A stretch of DNA of 5,944 bases, taken from NCBI GenBank assembly GCA_021839095.1, contig JAKCBU010000078.1, positions 1 to 5,944 on the forward strand, read 5' to 3'. This document shows, piece by piece, positions 4,599 to 5,944 of this stretch. The DNA is from Pseudomonadota bacterium (lineage in GTDB: Bacteria > Pseudomonadota > Gammaproteobacteria > Acidithiobacillales > Acidithiobacillaceae). How positions within the stretch are numbered: the first letter of the stretch is position 1; every line of letters starts with the position of its first letter. Position numbers and translations under genes: made by a program. The notes below the pieces were generated by a model. That model saw only the letters and a program-made list of their open reading frames with translations, did not search any database and was not told the origin of the DNA.

Positions 4599-5944
4599 AT
4601 GGACATGGATATTTTGCAGGACTACCTTCCCGAGGCCCGCGAACTCCTCGAAAAAGCCCAGGAGAATACCCTCCGCCTGGAGGCCGACCCAGGCAACGAT
4701 GAAATCCTGGCGTCGGTATTCCGGGCCTTTCACACCCTGAAAGGTGGAGCGGGATTTCTGGAGGCGGAGCACCTCGTCAGTTGGACACACCATCTGGAAG
4801 ACCTCCTGGACAAGCTACGTTCGCACACGCTGACCCTCTCCGCCAACATGATAGACGCCATTCTCAAGGGTCTGGACGTCATCGATGACATGTTGCAGCA
4901 ACTGGGTCATGGCGATAATCCGGCACCCGGTCCCATGGACCTCGGTCTGCTCATTCAGCAACTTGCCGCCGGGCAAGCACCCCGTCCGCAAGATACCAGC
5001 GCAGAAACAGGCGCGTTCGGCATGGGCGCCACCCGCTGTCCACCCGCGGAAGCCACTCTCTTGGCCAGTCGGCGGACCACCGTCGACGGTCACCACGGCG
5101 TCTACGTTGAGCGTAACGATACCGGCAGCCGTTCGGCGCCGGACGGCAACGACGAAATCAGTGAAGTCGAATTTGAAGCCGTCCTCGACACCCTCTACGG
5201 TAACCAGGCTCCCGGCCTCACCGATGCCCCGGAGTCATCCTGCCTCGCGGGAGACGAAATCAGCCCGGAAGAATTCGAGCGGGTGCTGGATCAACTCTAT
5301 GGCGGTCAGGCGCCGGGACACGCCGCTCCGGAGCCCGCCACGCAGGCGCAACCCGCCAGAACCGCCGACGCGCCCGCATCCCCTGTTCGTCTTCCCATCC
5401 AGAACCTCAATGCACAAGCGGTGTTGCCCGCAACGCCGGTGCCGGTGGCGAACTCCACCGCCAGCGCGCGCGCGCAGAACATCCCGGAGGCCGCCGACAC
5501 CACCCTCCGCGTCGACGCGCTGCGTCTCGACGCGGTGATGAATCAGGTCGGTGAACTGGTCCTCCTGCGCAATCGCCTGGCGTCGGCAGTCAGCAGCCTG
5601 GGTGAAGAAAACGAGGATATGGCGCGCATCGCCCGTGAAGTGGACCTTACCGTCAACGATCTCCAGAGCACGGTCATGCGCCTGAGGATGCAGCCCTGCA
5701 AACGCCTCTTCCAGCAGTTGCCCCGCGTGGTGCGCGATGCCTCCCGGCAGCTCGGCAAGGAAGTCAAACTCGACATCGTCGGCGAGGAAGTCGAAATCGA
5801 CAAAACCGTCGTCGATGCCCTCTCTGGTCCCATGACGCATTTGATCCGCAACAGTCTCGACCATGGTATCGAGCTACCGGAAGTGCGCCAGGCCGGTGGC
5901 AAATCCCGCGAAGCCACTATCCGCGTGGCCGCCATCCACAGATC
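4599..5944 (+). CDS. cheA: CheA chemotaxis histidine kinase, N-terminal part
   Basis: The kinase that links chemoreceptors to CheY. The frame is open from ATG 4599 to the window edge (448 full codons). The P1 Hpt domain (about 1-125) has FRAFHTLKGGAGF with phospho-accepting H45. No recognisable P2 domain follows. Instead there is a linker (about 126-297) with two copies of a motif, DEIS..EFE.VLD.LYG.QAPG, at 185-206 and 219-240, then Ala/Pro-rich sequence. P3 dimerisation helices run about 300-370 (RLDAVMNQVGELVLLRNRL). The P4 ATPase begins at about 370 and shows the N-box HLIRNSLDHGIE (N418, D421, H422). The rest of P4 and the receptor-coupling P5 domain lie beyond the window. The start is two bases after the cheZ stop, with GGGG eight bases upstream; an ATG at 4605 is a possible alternative. 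The frame passes no stop. Confidence 0.96.
   Translation, partial: MDMDILQDYLPEARELLEKAQENTLRLEADPGNDEILASVFRAFHTLKGGAGFLEAEHLVSWTHHLEDLLDKLRSHTLTLSANMIDAILKGLDVIDDMLQQLGHGDNPAPGPMDLGLLIQQLAAGQAPRPQDTSAETGAFGMGATRCPPAEATLLASRRTTVDGHHGVYVERNDTGSRSAPDGNDEISEVEFEAVLDTLYGNQAPGLTDAPESSCLAGDEISPEEFERVLDQLYGGQAPGHAAPEPATQAQPARTADAPASPVRLPIQNLNAQAVLPATPVPVANSTASARAQNIPEAADTTLRVDALRLDAVMNQVGELVLLRNRLASAVSSLGEENEDMARIAREVDLTVNDLQSTVMRLRMQPCKRLFQQLPRVVRDASRQLGKEVKLDIVGEEVEIDKTVVDALSGPMTHLIRNSLDHGIELPEVRQAGGKSREATIRVAAIHR
5151..5318 (+). repeat. Duplicated 22-residue motif in the CheA linker
   Basis: Codons 185-206 (5151-5216) and 219-240 (5253-5318) encode two copies offset by 34 residues, sharing DEIS, EFE, VLD, LYG and QAPG. 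The DNA has diverged more than the protein, which suggests selection on the peptide. The motif resembles the CheZ tail encoded just upstream and the N-terminal CheY-binding peptide of FliM. Confidence 0.75.

Noticed and set aside
5235..5864. Open 209-codon frame on the minus strand within cheA
   Set aside because: It lies opposite an unmistakable CheA sequence, and its translation shows no recognisable domain; this is the usual antisense openness of GC-rich coding DNA.

Overview
The window is a motility and chemotaxis locus from a GC-rich (about 60% by eye) proteobacterium. It holds nine genes: the 3' end of flgN, then csrA, fliW, a YcgR-type PilZ gene on the minus strand, a motB of the MotD subtype, a membrane-anchored SPOR-domain gene, cheY, cheZ, and the 5' part of cheA, which runs off the right edge. 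The cheY-cheZ-cheA order and the MotD-like stator protein resemble the polar-flagellum clusters of Pseudomonas-like bacteria. The overlapping csrA-fliW pair is uncommon in Gammaproteobacteria and better known from Firmicutes, spirochaetes and Epsilonproteobacteria. An early-branching group such as Acidithiobacillia is one guess; the sequence alone does not settle the organism.

Layout. Positions 1-1005 (+) carry flgN', csrA and fliW. csrA starts one base after the flgN stop, and fliW overlaps csrA by an ATGA junction. The PilZ gene (985-1725, minus) converges on fliW and overlaps its last 21 bases. Positions 1726-1957 form a 232-bp divergent control region. It contains a palindrome shaped like a FleQ box, two 13-bp odd palindromes, and a good -24/-12 (sigma-54) match facing motB. 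motB (1958-2818) is followed by a translationally coupled SPOR gene (ending 3489). A 202-bp gap (3490-3691) precedes cheY and holds several inverted repeats, a weak sigma-28-like match and a hairpin with a GGA-bearing loop just before the cheY Shine-Dalgarno. cheY, cheZ and cheA are packed tightly, with a GTGA overlap and then a 2-nt gap.

How the genes work together. FlgN is the export chaperone of the hook-filament junction proteins. CsrA is an mRNA-binding repressor, and FliW is the flagellin-responsive protein antagonist of CsrA. The PilZ protein would couple cyclic-di-GMP to the flagellar motor. MotB anchors the stator to peptidoglycan. CheA phosphorylates CheY, which acts on the motor switch, and CheZ removes the phosphate. 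The SPOR protein is not a standard part of such loci; its coupling to motB suggests a peptidoglycan-related role near the stator.

Most unusual points: two copies of a short acidic-amphipathic motif in the CheA linker that resemble the CheY-binding tail of CheZ and the N-terminus of FliM; the SPOR partner of MotB; and a plausible CsrA-type leader in front of cheY. All functional statements are by recognition of family motifs, not by database search.
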